A stretch of DNA of 58,105 nt, from assembly GCF_003432035.1 (NCBI RefSeq), contig NZ_QOHO01000034.1, positions 1 to 58,105 of the forward strand, read 5' to 3'. Position numbers and translations under genes: made by a program. This DNA is from Lacrimispora amygdalina. GTDB taxonomy: Bacteria > Bacillota > Clostridia > Lachnospirales > Lachnospiraceae. Of this stretch, positions 18,671 to 27,410 are shown one piece after another (position 1 is the first letter of the stretch; every line of letters begins with the position of its first letter). Below the pieces are notes generated by a model. That model saw only the letters and a program-made list of their open reading frames with translations. It searched no databases and was not told the DNA's origin.

Positions 18671-19651
18671 ATGGGATTTCTGGTAATATTTATTCAAAAA
18701 GTCATTGGTCAGGGAATCGGAATCCTTTATGGAGCCCTGGGAGAAATTCTGACGGAAAAATCCGGCAACTTAAATCTTGGAATTCCGGGTATGATGTATA
18801 TGGGAGGAATTGCCGGACTGATCGGCGCGTTCCTTTATGAGAACTCCGCTGCACAGCCAAACGGTCTGGTGGGCGTTATTATTTCATTTTTATGCGCGTT
18901 TTTGTGTGCGGCACTGGGCGGTCTGGTTTACAGTATTTTAACAATCACCCTTCGTGCAAACCAGAACGTAACCGGTCTTGCGCTGACTACGTTTGGCGTG
19001 GGCTTCGGTAACTTTTTCGGCGGTTCCTTATCAAAGCTAGCAGGCGGAGTAGGACAGATTTCCGTTGCAGTGACCGGCGCGGCTTTTAAGACGCCGGTAC
19101 CGGGGCTTTCAAAGCTGGGAGCCATCGGACAGGCATTTTTCTCTTATGGCTTTTTAACCTATCTTGCCATCATTTTAGCAATTTTACTTTCCTTTTTCTT
19201 AAACAAAACCAGAAAAGGACTGAATTTAAGAGCAGTAGGCGAAAGCCCATCCACTGCAGATGCAGCCGGAATTCATGTGACTGCTTACCGGTATCTGGCT
19301 ACCTGTATCGGAGGCGGATTAAGCGGACTTGGCGGACTTTACTTTGTCATGGAGTATTCCGGCGGAACCTGGACTAACAACGGTTTCGGCGACAGAGGCT
19401 GGCTTGCCATCGCCCTGGTTATCTTCGCTCTCTGGAAACCGGTAAACGCCATCTGGGGTTCCCTGCTTTTCGGAGGACTTTACATCCTTTATTTATACAT
19501 TCCGGGACTCAGCCGCAGCACACAGGAAATCTTTAAGGCACTGCCTTATATCGTGACCATTGTGGTGTTAATTATAACCAGCTTAAGAAAGGAAAGAGAG
19601 CATCAGCCGCCGGCCAGTCTGGGGCGGGCTTATTTCCGGGAAGAGCGTTAA
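18671..19651 (+). CDS. ABC transporter permease, nucleoside type (NupQ-like)
   Basis: A 326-aa membrane permease, the second transmembrane subunit. The segments YGALGEILTEKSGNLNLGIPG, RANQNVTGLALTTFGVGFGN and the coupling loop LRAVGESPSTADAAGIHV match the BMP-associated permease family. It starts 16 bases after the previous gene with GGAAGGAG as ribosome binding site and closes the operon. Confidence 0.92.
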   Translation: MGFLVIFIQKVIGQGIGILYGALGEILTEKSGNLNLGIPGMMYMGGIAGLIGAFLYENSAAQPNGLVGVIISFLCAFLCAALGGLVYSILTITLRANQNVTGLALTTFGVGFGNFFGGSLSKLAGGVGQISVAVTGAAFKTPVPGLSKLGAIGQAFFSYGFLTYLAIILAILLSFFLNKTRKGLNLRAVGESPSTADAAGIHVTAYRYLATCIGGGLSGLGGLYFVMEYSGGTWTNNGFGDRGWLAIALVIFALWKPVNAIWGSLLFGGLYILYLYIPGLSRSTQEIFKALPYIVTIVVLIITSLRKEREHQPPASLGRAYFREER

Positions 19652-19712
19652 AAAATTTAATTTGTGAATTTCATCCAGTCCCCGTGTTTATAAGTATTTT
19701 ATAATTCTTTTC

Positions 19713-19741
19713 TTGATTTATGGGGAGACTGACACTATAAT
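19713..19741 (+). promoter_or_regulatory. Promoter of ftsH
   Basis: TTGATT (19713-19718), 17-base spacer, TATAAT (19736-19741), about 50 bases upstream of the ftsH start. Confidence 0.7.
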
Positions 19742-19792
19742 GATAGAGGTATAGAATGGGTAGAAACTATCCGGATTGGAGAATTTACACAG

Positions 19793-21778
19793 ATGGATAA
19801 CAAGAATCAGAATAATAAAATGCCTAAGAATGCCCAGGTCATCGTTATCTGGGTAACAGCGTTTCTGATTGCGGTAGCAGGTATCTCATATCTGCATAAT
19901 GCCATAACGACGAGGACGAATAAAGAATTAAGCTATGATACCTTTATGAATATGGTAGATGAGAAGCAGGTGGAATCGGTTATTGTTGAGGATACCAGGA
20001 TTACCATTACTCCAAAGAAGACCTGGGCGGAATATAAGCCGGGTGTCAGCTATTATACGGTAAGAATGGACAACGATTTAAACCTGGCTGAGCGTCTTCG
20101 TACTGCTGGTGTGGAAACCGTAAGAACACGCCGGGATGGAAACTTTTTCATTCAGACCATTGTCAGCTATCTTCTTTTATTTGCAGCAATGGGCTTCTTA
20201 CTGAACTTTATGATGCGCCGTGTAGGCGGCGGCGGGCTGATGGGCGTTGGAAAGAGCAATGCCAAGGTCTACGTTCAGAAAGAGACAGGAATTACATTTA
20301 AAGATGTAGCCGGTGAAGATGAAGCCAAGGAATCCTTAACAGAAATCGTGGATTTCCTTCATAACCCCGGAAAATATACAAAGATTGGTGCCAAGCTTCC
20401 CAAAGGAGCCCTTTTAGTGGGACCTCCCGGAACAGGAAAGACGCTTCTTGCCAAGGCAGTTGCAGGTGAGGCCCATGTTCCGTTCTATTCCCTTTCCGGT
20501 TCTGATTTTGTAGAGATGTTTGTGGGCGTCGGTGCTTCCCGTGTCCGTGACCTTTTTAAGCAGGCACAGGAATCCGCTCCCTGTATCATATTTATTGATG
20601 AGGTAGATGCCATCGGTAAGAGCCGTGATTCCAGATTCGGCGGCGGCAACGATGAGAGAGAGCAGACATTAAACCAGCTGCTTTCCGAGATGGACGGCTT
20701 TGATTCATCCAAGGGCCTTCTGGTTCTGGCAGCTACCAACCGCCCGGAGATCCTGGATCCCGCCCTTCTTCGTCCCGGACGTTTCGACCGCCGGATTATC
20801 GTGGATAAGCCGGACTTAAAGGGCCGTGTGGATATCTTAAAGGTTCATGCAAGAGACGTACTTCTTGATGATACCGTAGATCTGGATGCAATTGCTCTTG
20901 CAACCTCAGGAGTCGTTGGTTCCGATCTTGCCAACATGATTAATGAAGCTGCCATTCTGGCAGTCAAGAACGGACGTCATGCAGTATCCCAGAAGGATCT
21001 GTTTGAAGCGGTAGAAGTAGTCCTGGTAGGTAAGGAAAAGAAAGACAGGGTTCTTAATAAGGAAGAGAGACGAATCGTATCTTATCATGAAGTTGGCCAT
21101 GCCCTGGTCAGCGCACTTCAAAAGGATGCAGAACCGGTGCAGAAGATCACCATTGTTCCAAGAACCATGGGAGCGCTGGGATATGTAATGCATGTGCCGG
21201 AGGAAGAGAAGTTCTTAAACTCCAAGAAAGAGCTCCACGCCATGCTGGTTGGTTATTTAGCGGGACGTGCTGCGGAAGAGATCGTTTTCGATTCCATTAC
21301 CACTGGTGCAGCCAATGATATTGAGCAGGCCACCAAGGTTGCCCGTGCCATGATTACACAGTACGGTATGTCGGATAAATTCGGACTGATCGGTCTTGCT
21401 GCAAAGGAAGATCAGTATTTAAGCGGAAGATTGGTTATGAACTGTGCAGAAGCAACCTCCTCCCAGATCGATGAAGAAGTCATGAAGATGTTAAAAGAGG
21501 CTTATGAAGAAGCCAAGAATCTTCTGATGGAAAACCGGGATATTATGGATAAGATTGCGGAATTCTTAATCGAGAGAGAAACCATTACCGGCAAGGAATT
21601 TATGAAGATCTTCCGGGAAGCAAAAGGAATTCCGGAACCGGTTAAAACTGATGACGGGTCCGGAAAAGACGAAGCATCTGAGGAGCCGAAAGACGGACTG
21701 ACGGACTGGGTGAAAGAGGAAGTACAGGCTAAAAAAGAAGAATTCCATACGGAATCAGAGGATAGAACGGAGTTATGA
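19793..21778 (+). CDS. ftsH: ATP-dependent zinc metalloprotease FtsH
   Basis: A membrane-anchored AAA+ protease that extracts and degrades membrane and short-lived cytosolic proteins. The 661-aa protein has an N-terminal membrane helix ([19 protein letters not shown]), a short external domain, and a second helix near residue 125. The AAA module has Walker A GPPGTGKT near residue 210, Walker [12 protein letters not shown] and the arginine-finger/sensor region RPGRFDRRI. The protease site is YHEVGH (HExxH) near residue 430. The C-terminal tail is acidic and variable. It has its own promoter. Confidence 0.97.
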   Translation: MDNKNQNNKMPKNAQVIVIWVTAFLIAVAGISYLHNAITTRTNKELSYDTFMNMVDEKQVESVIVEDTRITITPKKTWAEYKPGVSYYTVRMDNDLNLAERLRTAGVETVRTRRDGNFFIQTIVSYLLLFAAMGFLLNFMMRRVGGGGLMGVGKSNAKVYVQKETGITFKDVAGEDEAKESLTEIVDFLHNPGKYTKIGAKLPKGALLVGPPGTGKTLLAKAVAGEAHVPFYSLSGSDFVEMFVGVGASRVRDLFKQAQESAPCIIFIDEVDAIGKSRDSRFGGGNDEREQTLNQLLSEMDGFDSSKGLLVLAATNRPEILDPALLRPGRFDRRIIVDKPDLKGRVDILKVHARDVLLDDTVDLDAIALATSGVVGSDLANMINEAAILAVKNGRHAVSQKDLFEAVEVVLVGKEKKDRVLNKEERRIVSYHEVGHALVSALQKDAEPVQKITIVPRTMGALGYVMHVPEEEKFLNSKKELHAMLVGYLAGRAAEEIVFDSITTGAANDIEQATKVARAMITQYGMSDKFGLIGLAAKEDQYLSGRLVMNCAEATSSQIDEEVMKMLKEAYEEAKNLLMENRDIMDKIAEFLIERETITGKEFMKIFREAKGIPEPVKTDDGSGKDEASEEPKDGLTDWVKEEVQAKKEEFHTESEDRTEL

Positions 21779-21801
21779 TATTTAACCGTTTCACAAACTG
21801 A

Positions 21802-21830
21802 TTGTAACACATGGAGATTTTTGGTATAAT
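21802..21830 (+). promoter_or_regulatory. Promoter upstream of the jetABC-like operon
   Basis: TTGTAA (21802-21807), 17-base spacer, TATAAT (21825-21830). Transcripts from here would cross the hairpin at 21876-21906 before reaching the first gene. Confidence 0.6.
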
Positions 21831-21875
21831 AAAAGGCAATGGCCTTGGATCAGATACAATAAGGAACGAAGAATC

Positions 21876-21912
21876 AAACGGCTGTCATGTAGGATGATAG
21901 CCGTTTCTTTCT
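21876..21912 (+). terminator. Terminator-like hairpin in the jetA leader
   Basis: AAACGGCT (21876-21883) pairs with AGCCGTTT (21899-21906); the stem continues partly inward (GTCAT with ATGAT), and CTTTCTG follows. It may end ftsH transcripts or attenuate the downstream operon. Confidence 0.6.
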
Positions 21913-21962
21913 GTCTGTTTTTATAGGGATAACGAAGCGATGGGAGAGGAATCAAAACAACC

Positions 21963-23324
21963 ATGATACTGATGAATGAGATACCGGACCGGTTCTGGGG
22001 ACTGTTCCGTTCCATAAACCGGTCCACCTACATAGAAGCGCTTTTAAGAATCAACGAAGAATATGAATACAGCAACTATTTTTTAAGCCGTGAGGTGTGC
22101 CTGCAGGTTTTAGAGGAGTATTTTGTCCAGAAACGGCTGGTAATCTGGCAGGATGAGCTGGAAGATGAGGCGGATGAGCTGCTGCCCCCCGCTTCCAGAG
22201 TATTAAACTGGCTTTTGAGGGCAGGCTGGCTTCGCAAGGTGGACGATTATGCCTCCATGACGGTGAATATCGTAATTCCTGATTATGCCGCTGTCATGAT
22301 TGAGGCATTTTTTAAGCTTTCCAGCGACGAAGAGGATGAGACGCAGATCTATATTCAGAACATTTACGCCATTCTCTTCTCTTTGAAAAACGATCCCAGG
22401 GCAGGAATCAGCCTTTTAAATACGGCTTATGTTAATACGAAACGGCTCAATAAGTCTTTGCAGGACATGCTTCACAACATGGATAAGTTCTTTGCAAGCC
22501 TTTTGGAGCAGAAGGCGTACGGAGAACTGTTAAAAGAGCACCTGGAAGGATATGTGGAGGAGATTGTAAAAAAGAAATACCACATTTTAAAGACGTCGGA
22601 TAATTTTTATCTTTATAAAAATGATATCAAACGGTGGATCGGCGGTCTGCGTGAGGATGTGGCGTGGATGGAGGAAATGAGCCGGCGAAGCGCCAACCGG
22701 GTGACGGCTGCCGATGTGGCAGAAAAACTGGATCAGATTGAGAGGGGCTTTGATGACATCGAACACCGGATTTCCAATATGGACAAGGAGCACTCCCGCT
22801 ATATCCGGGCCACTGTAACAAGGCTTAACTATCTTCTCAATCAGGAGGATAACATGAAAGGTCTTGTGATCCGGTTATTAAACCATCTTTCTCTTGTGGA
22901 AGATCCGGAGGAGGCCATTGAACAGGCGGGGAACTGCATGAACTTATCCCAGATGGCAATTCTTTCTGAAAAATCCATTTACAAAAAGAGAAAGAGCAGA
23001 ACGGAGTTTAAGGAAACGCTGGTGCCGGATGAGGAACCGGCTGAACTGACAGCGGAAGAGATTTTGAATTTAAACCGGGTGAAGAACCGTTACAGCCGCA
23101 GGGAAATTGAGAGCTATATTGAGTCCCGCATGGTACAGGGGCGTATGGAGGTCAGGGAGGATACGGTCCGTACACCGGAGGAATTTGAAAAACTGATTCT
23201 GGCCTATGATTATTCCATAAGGAGAAAAAGCCTTTATCAGGTGGAAGATATGGAACCGGAGCTGATCGATAACGGAAGGTACCGTTATCCCCGGCTGGTA
23301 TTTGTAAGGAGGAATGAAGTATGA
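21963..23324 (+). CDS. JetA/MksF-like kleisin subunit of an SMC-like complex
   Basis: A 453-aa protein resembling the JetA (DUF5716) family, the kleisin-like subunit of Wadjet/Mks condensin complexes. Recognisable parts are the N-terminal IPDRFWGLFRSINRSTYIEAL winged-helix-like segment, a long mostly helical middle, and a charged C-terminus. It overlaps jetB by four bases (ATGA), and jetB overlaps jetC, the tight A-B-C order of type I Wadjet operons. ATG 21963 is taken as start, though its spacing from GGGAGAGGA (12 bases) is long. Family assignment rests on sequence character plus context. Confidence 0.82.
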   Translation: MILMNEIPDRFWGLFRSINRSTYIEALLRINEEYEYSNYFLSREVCLQVLEEYFVQKRLVIWQDELEDEADELLPPASRVLNWLLRAGWLRKVDDYASMTVNIVIPDYAAVMIEAFFKLSSDEEDETQIYIQNIYAILFSLKNDPRAGISLLNTAYVNTKRLNKSLQDMLHNMDKFFASLLEQKAYGELLKEHLEGYVEEIVKKKYHILKTSDNFYLYKNDIKRWIGGLREDVAWMEEMSRRSANRVTAADVAEKLDQIERGFDDIEHRISNMDKEHSRYIRATVTRLNYLLNQEDNMKGLVIRLLNHLSLVEDPEEAIEQAGNCMNLSQMAILSEKSIYKKRKSRTEFKETLVPDEEPAELTAEEILNLNRVKNRYSRREIESYIESRMVQGRMEVREDTVRTPEEFEKLILAYDYSIRRKSLYQVEDMEPELIDNGRYRYPRLVFVRRNEV

Positions 23325-23971
23325 CAAATGAAGAATATGCTGGCCCAATCAGCCAGATTCCATATTATGACGGGCTTTTGCAGGGAGAAAAGGCGGAGTT
23401 AAGAGATGCTATCCGGCTGCTGTTAAAACAGACCTTTATTCTGGAGCATAAATTTGAAAAGCGTTCCAACCGTTTTCTTTATAACCAGGAATTTAAAGTC
23501 TGCAACAAGCATCTGGAATTTATCCGGGCTTATTTAGCAGTCTGCGGTATCAATGTGCTGGAAAACAGCCAGCTGGGGCTGATCTACATACAGGGAGAGG
23601 ACACCATGGGAGAAAAGCTGCCAAAGCTTGCGACCCTTTACTTACTGGTGCTGAAGCTGATCTATGATGAACAGATGGCGGCAGTCTCCACCAGCGTCAA
23701 TGTTTATACCACCATAAGCGAGATTCATGATAAGCTGGGCAATTACCGGCTTTTTAAAAAGCAGCCGTCTGTCACGGAGATCCGCCGTGCCATCGCTCTG
23801 CTGAAAAAATATCAGATTCTGGAGCCGCTTGATGTTCTGGAAGATTTAGACGGGGATAACCGAATGATCATCTATCCAAGCATCAATGTGGTCTTATTCG
23901 GCGATGACGTAAGATCCCTGCTGGAATCATTTGAAGAAGGAGAAGACAGCGATGACGAATCAGAATTTTGA
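23321..23971 (+). CDS. JetB/MksE-like subunit (DUF4194-like)
   Basis: A 216-aa protein resembling the DUF4194/JetB (MksE/MukE-like) family of tandem winged-helix subunits that bridge kleisin and SMC heads. It has the helical opening, LPKLATLYLLVLKLIYDE in the middle, and a winged-helix-like C-terminal half (TISEIHDKLGNYRLFKKQPS, then ALLKKYQILEPLD). The C-terminus is acidic (EEGEDSDDESEF). It starts within the last codons of jetA and overlaps the start of jetC by 20 bases. Confidence 0.82.
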   Translation: MTNEEYAGPISQIPYYDGLLQGEKAELRDAIRLLLKQTFILEHKFEKRSNRFLYNQEFKVCNKHLEFIRAYLAVCGINVLENSQLGLIYIQGEDTMGEKLPKLATLYLLVLKLIYDEQMAAVSTSVNVYTTISEIHDKLGNYRLFKKQPSVTEIRRAIALLKKYQILEPLDVLEDLDGDNRMIIYPSINVVLFGDDVRSLLESFEEGEDSDDESEF

Positions 23972-26900
23972 AGCTCTGTCCAGAATACTTTTAAATAACT
24001 GGCATTACATCAGCCGTAAGACTTTGTCTTTCCATGAAGAGATCAATTTCTTTACCGGCCATTCCGGCAGCGGAAAATCCACGGTCATTGATGCCATGCA
24101 GATCCTGCTTTATGCCAATACCGACGGAAGAGGATTCTTTAACAAGGCGGCTGCCGATGATTCCGACAGGAACCTGATTGAATATCTGAGAGGAATGGTC
24201 AACATCGGGGAGAACAATGAATTTGCCTATTTGCGGAATCAGAATTTCTCCACCACCATTGCGCTGGAATTAAAGCGCACAGATAATGGGGAATGCCAGT
24301 GTGTGGGAATCATCTTTGATGTGGAAACGGCCACAAATGAGATATCAAGAAAGTTTTTCTGGCACAAAGGCCCGTTGTGGGAAAATGAATACCGGACCGG
24401 AACAAGAACCATGACAATCGAAGAAGTGACTTCTTATCTTCAGGTTCATTATGAGAAAGATGAGTATTTTACCACCTCCCATAATGAAAGGTTCCGCAGA
24501 CAGCTGTACGATGTCTATCTGGGCGGACTGGATTCGGAGAAGTTTCCTCTGCTCTTTAAGCGTGCAATTCCTTTCCGCATGAATATCCGGCTGGAGGATT
24601 TTGTAAAGGAATATATCTGCATGGAACAGGATATACATATCGAGGACATGCAGGAAAGCGTCATGCAGTATGGGCGGATGAGAAAGAAGATCGAAGATAC
24701 CTTTGTGGAGATTGGCTATTTAAAGGAGATGAGATCGCTTTACGATTCTGTTATGGAAAAGGATGAGGAGATCCGGTCAAACACTTATTATTTCCGCAAA
24801 ATGGAGATTCTGGACTATCAGACGAAAATCCAGGCTCTGAAGGATAAAATCTGCCTTTCGGGTGAGGAGTATACCCGTCAGGAAGAGCGGAAAGAGGGGC
24901 TGGATGTCCAGATTAATGATCTGACAAAGCAGGGAGAGGAGCTTCTCCGTCAGATTTCATCTACCGGATATGAAGATCTGAAGAATCAGCTGGATTCAGC
25001 CAGGGAGCTGGTGAATCATTTAAATAAAAGTGTAATGAAATGGCAGCAGACGGCAGACCGCCTGAATGCGTGGATTGATGAAGAATCCACCTCCAACCAG
25101 ACCATATGGGACATTGAGGAATTTGAGAAAAATACCATTGATGAGGAAAAGCTTACCAGATTAAAGAAATCCATCGCCCAGATGCAGTCGGAGACAGAGG
25201 ATACGAAAAAAGAGGCGGAAAGCCTTTTAAGGGATATTAAGAAACGGGAGCGTCAGACCAGTGAGGAACTTACCCAGTTAAAAGCAGGAAGCAAAGCTTA
25301 TCCAAAGCATGTTGAGCGGGCAAAAACATTTCTCCAGCAGCGTCTTCTTCAAAAGACCGGCAAGGCAGTAGAGGTTCACGTTCTTGCGGATCTTTTGGAT
25401 ATCCGGGATGAGAAATGGAGAAATGCGGCAGAGGGATATTTAGGCAATTATAAGCTGTCTTTGGTGGTTGCTCCAGCCTATGCAAAAGCAGCCATGGAGG
25501 TCTATGAGGAACTGGACCAGAGTGAAGCCTTTCATGTGGCTGTTCTGGATACAGAGAGGGCAGGAGAGAGCACCCATGAGGTTCTTAACAATTCACTTGT
25601 GGAAGAATTGATTGTAAGAGAGTCTTATTTGCAGCCTTATCTGGATTTGCTTCTTGGAAAAGTGATCAAATGCGAAAGCCTGGAAGAACTCCGCAGCTGC
25701 CGCATCGGTATTACGCCGGAATGTATGCTGTACCACACTTTCCGCTTACAGCACATAAATCCCGATCATTACACCAGATTTGCCTATATCGGCAAGGACA
25801 GTGTACGCCGCAGAATTCGTCTGCTGGAAAAGAATCTGGAGGCCATGGAGGCGGAGAAGAAGCCACAGGAACTGATTATAGGGGAATGCAGCCGCATTCT
25901 TTCTCTGGAAGCTTTAACTGAGGGAACAGAGGTCTATGCAGAGTGGCAGCAGGAAATCGCTTCGTTCAAGGAAAAAGAGAAAGAAATCAGAAAACTGGAG
26001 CAGAAACTGGAAAAGATGAAAGCCCAGAATGTGGAGGAATGGGAAAAGGAGCGGGAAGCTATTTTAGGTCTTTGCGAGGGAAAACGTGCCGAGTTAAGAG
26101 CGTTAGACCGTCTCATGGGAGACCTTCAGAGAAAGGCAGAAGAGTTCCAGCGTGAAGCGGTACAGTTGGAAGAAGAACTGGTGTCGAAGGAACGGGCACT
26201 GGAAGCTGACCAAGAGTTGGAGGGAGTATTAAAAACATCTATGGAGGGCAATGAAACTCCCCGCTATGACCGTTTGAAGGACCGCTACTTCGCTCTTTTA
26301 AAGAGAGCGGAGGAAGCCAGGGAAGAGGCGTACCGCCTTCTTGTCTCTGCAAGAGGCGAATATGTGCGTAAGTATCCCAACCGAAACTTTTCTCTGACCG
26401 CAGAAGATAATCAGGAATATGACCGCCTTCTTGAGACTATGGAATGCGCAAATCTGGAAGAATATAAAAACATGGCAGCAGAACAGGCGAAGTCCGCAGT
26501 CCTTCATTTTAAAGACGACTTTATGTTTAAGATCCGAAGCGCCATTCGGGATGCGCTGCAAAGAAGGGATGAGCTGAACCGGATTATCAACAGACTGGAT
26601 TTCGGAAAGGACAAGTATCAGTTTGTTATTGGAAAGAACAAGGGACCGGATGGCAGGTACTATGACATGTTCATGGATGACTCTCTGGAAATCAACCCTT
26701 CCCAGCTGACGGATTCCCTGGATAATCAGATGAATCTTTTCACTATGGAACATGAAAATCAGTACGGTGAATTAATTAATGATCTGATTAATATTTTCAT
26801 TCCCCCGGAAAATGCAACCCCGGAGCAAATGGAAGAAGCAAAGCGGAATATGGATAAATATGCGGATTATCGAACCTATCTGACCTTTGACATGCAGCAG

Positions 26901-27341
26901 CTGATTCAGAATGAGGATGAGGTCATTAAGATCCGTTTAAGCAAGATGATTAAGAAGAATTCCGGCGGAGAGGGGCAGAATCCCCTTTACGTGGCGCTTC
27001 TTGCCAGCTTTGCACAGGCATATAGGATCAATGTGCCTCAAAAGATTCAGAGAAACCCAACGATCCGTCTTGTAGTTCTTGATGAGGCATTTTCCAAGAT
27101 GGATGGGGAAAAGGTGGCAAGCTGTATCGAGCTGATCCGCGGTCTTGGTTTCCAGGCCATCATCAGCGCTACCAATGATAAGATCCAGAACTATGTGGAA
27201 AATGTAGACAAGACCTTTGTCTTCGCCAATCCCAACAAAAAGTCCATCTCCATACAGGAATTTGAGCGGGAGAGTTTTCCCCAGCTGATGAGGGAACTTG
27301 ATGAGGAAGATGATGAGACGGGTGGCGTCACAGGAGAATAA
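23952..27341 (+). CDS. JetC/MksB-like SMC-family ATPase
   Basis: A 1129-aa SMC-like ATPase of the Wadjet/Mks type. Walker A is GHSGSGKST near residue 32. Two long heptad-rich coiled-coil stretches (about 220-450 and 600-780) flank a central hinge-like part. The C-terminal head has signature NSGGEGQNPLYVALL and Walker B VVLDEAFSKMD with catalytic Glu. The start is ATG 23952 after AAGGAGAAG; an upstream TTG at 23931 lies before the ribosome binding site. No JetD (TOPRIM-type nuclease, DUF3322/DUF2220) follows: a bidirectional terminator and an opposite-strand lipoprotein gene come next. Confidence 0.88.
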   Translation: MTNQNFEALSRILLNNWHYISRKTLSFHEEINFFTGHSGSGKSTVIDAMQILLYANTDGRGFFNKAAADDSDRNLIEYLRGMVNIGENNEFAYLRNQNFSTTIALELKRTDNGECQCVGIIFDVETATNEISRKFFWHKGPLWENEYRTGTRTMTIEEVTSYLQVHYEKDEYFTTSHNERFRRQLYDVYLGGLDSEKFPLLFKRAIPFRMNIRLEDFVKEYICMEQDIHIEDMQESVMQYGRMRKKIEDTFVEIGYLKEMRSLYDSVMEKDEEIRSNTYYFRKMEILDYQTKIQALKDKICLSGEEYTRQEERKEGLDVQINDLTKQGEELLRQISSTGYEDLKNQLDSARELVNHLNKSVMKWQQTADRLNAWIDEESTSNQTIWDIEEFEKNTIDEEKLTRLKKSIAQMQSETEDTKKEAESLLRDIKKRERQTSEELTQLKAGSKAYPKHVERAKTFLQQRLLQKTGKAVEVHVLADLLDIRDEKWRNAAEGYLGNYKLSLVVAPAYAKAAMEVYEELDQSEAFHVAVLDTERAGESTHEVLNNSLVEELIVRESYLQPYLDLLLGKVIKCESLEELRSCRIGITPECMLYHTFRLQHINPDHYTRFAYIGKDSVRRRIRLLEKNLEAMEAEKKPQELIIGECSRILSLEALTEGTEVYAEWQQEIASFKEKEKEIRKLEQKLEKMKAQNVEEWEKEREAILGLCEGKRAELRALDRLMGDLQRKAEEFQREAVQLEEELVSKERALEADQELEGVLKTSMEGNETPRYDRLKDRYFALLKRAEEAREEAYRLLVSARGEYVRKYPNRNFSLTAEDNQEYDRLLETMECANLEEYKNMAAEQAKSAVLHFKDDFMFKIRSAIRDALQRRDELNRIINRLDFGKDKYQFVIGKNKGPDGRYYDMFMDDSLEINPSQLTDSLDNQMNLFTMEHENQYGELINDLINIFIPPENATPEQMEEAKRNMDKYADYRTYLTFDMQQLIQNEDEVIKIRLSKMIKKNSGGEGQNPLYVALLASFAQAYRINVPQKIQRNPTIRLVVLDEAFSKMDGEKVASCIELIRGLGFQAIISATNDKIQNYVENVDKTFVFANPNKKSISIQEFERESFPQLMRELDEEDDETGGVTGE

Positions 27342-27363
27342 TCATTTCCTGATTGCATAACGT

Positions 27364-27410
27364 AAAAAATCACCTTGCCAGGCTTTTTGCCAAGGCAAGG
27401 TGATTTTTTT
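27364..27410. terminator. Bidirectional terminator between jetC and the YARHG lipoprotein gene
   Basis: AAAAAATCACCTTGCC (27364-27379) pairs with GGCAAGGTGATTTTTTT (27394-27410). A and T runs on both sides allow it to serve both convergent genes. Confidence 0.92.
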
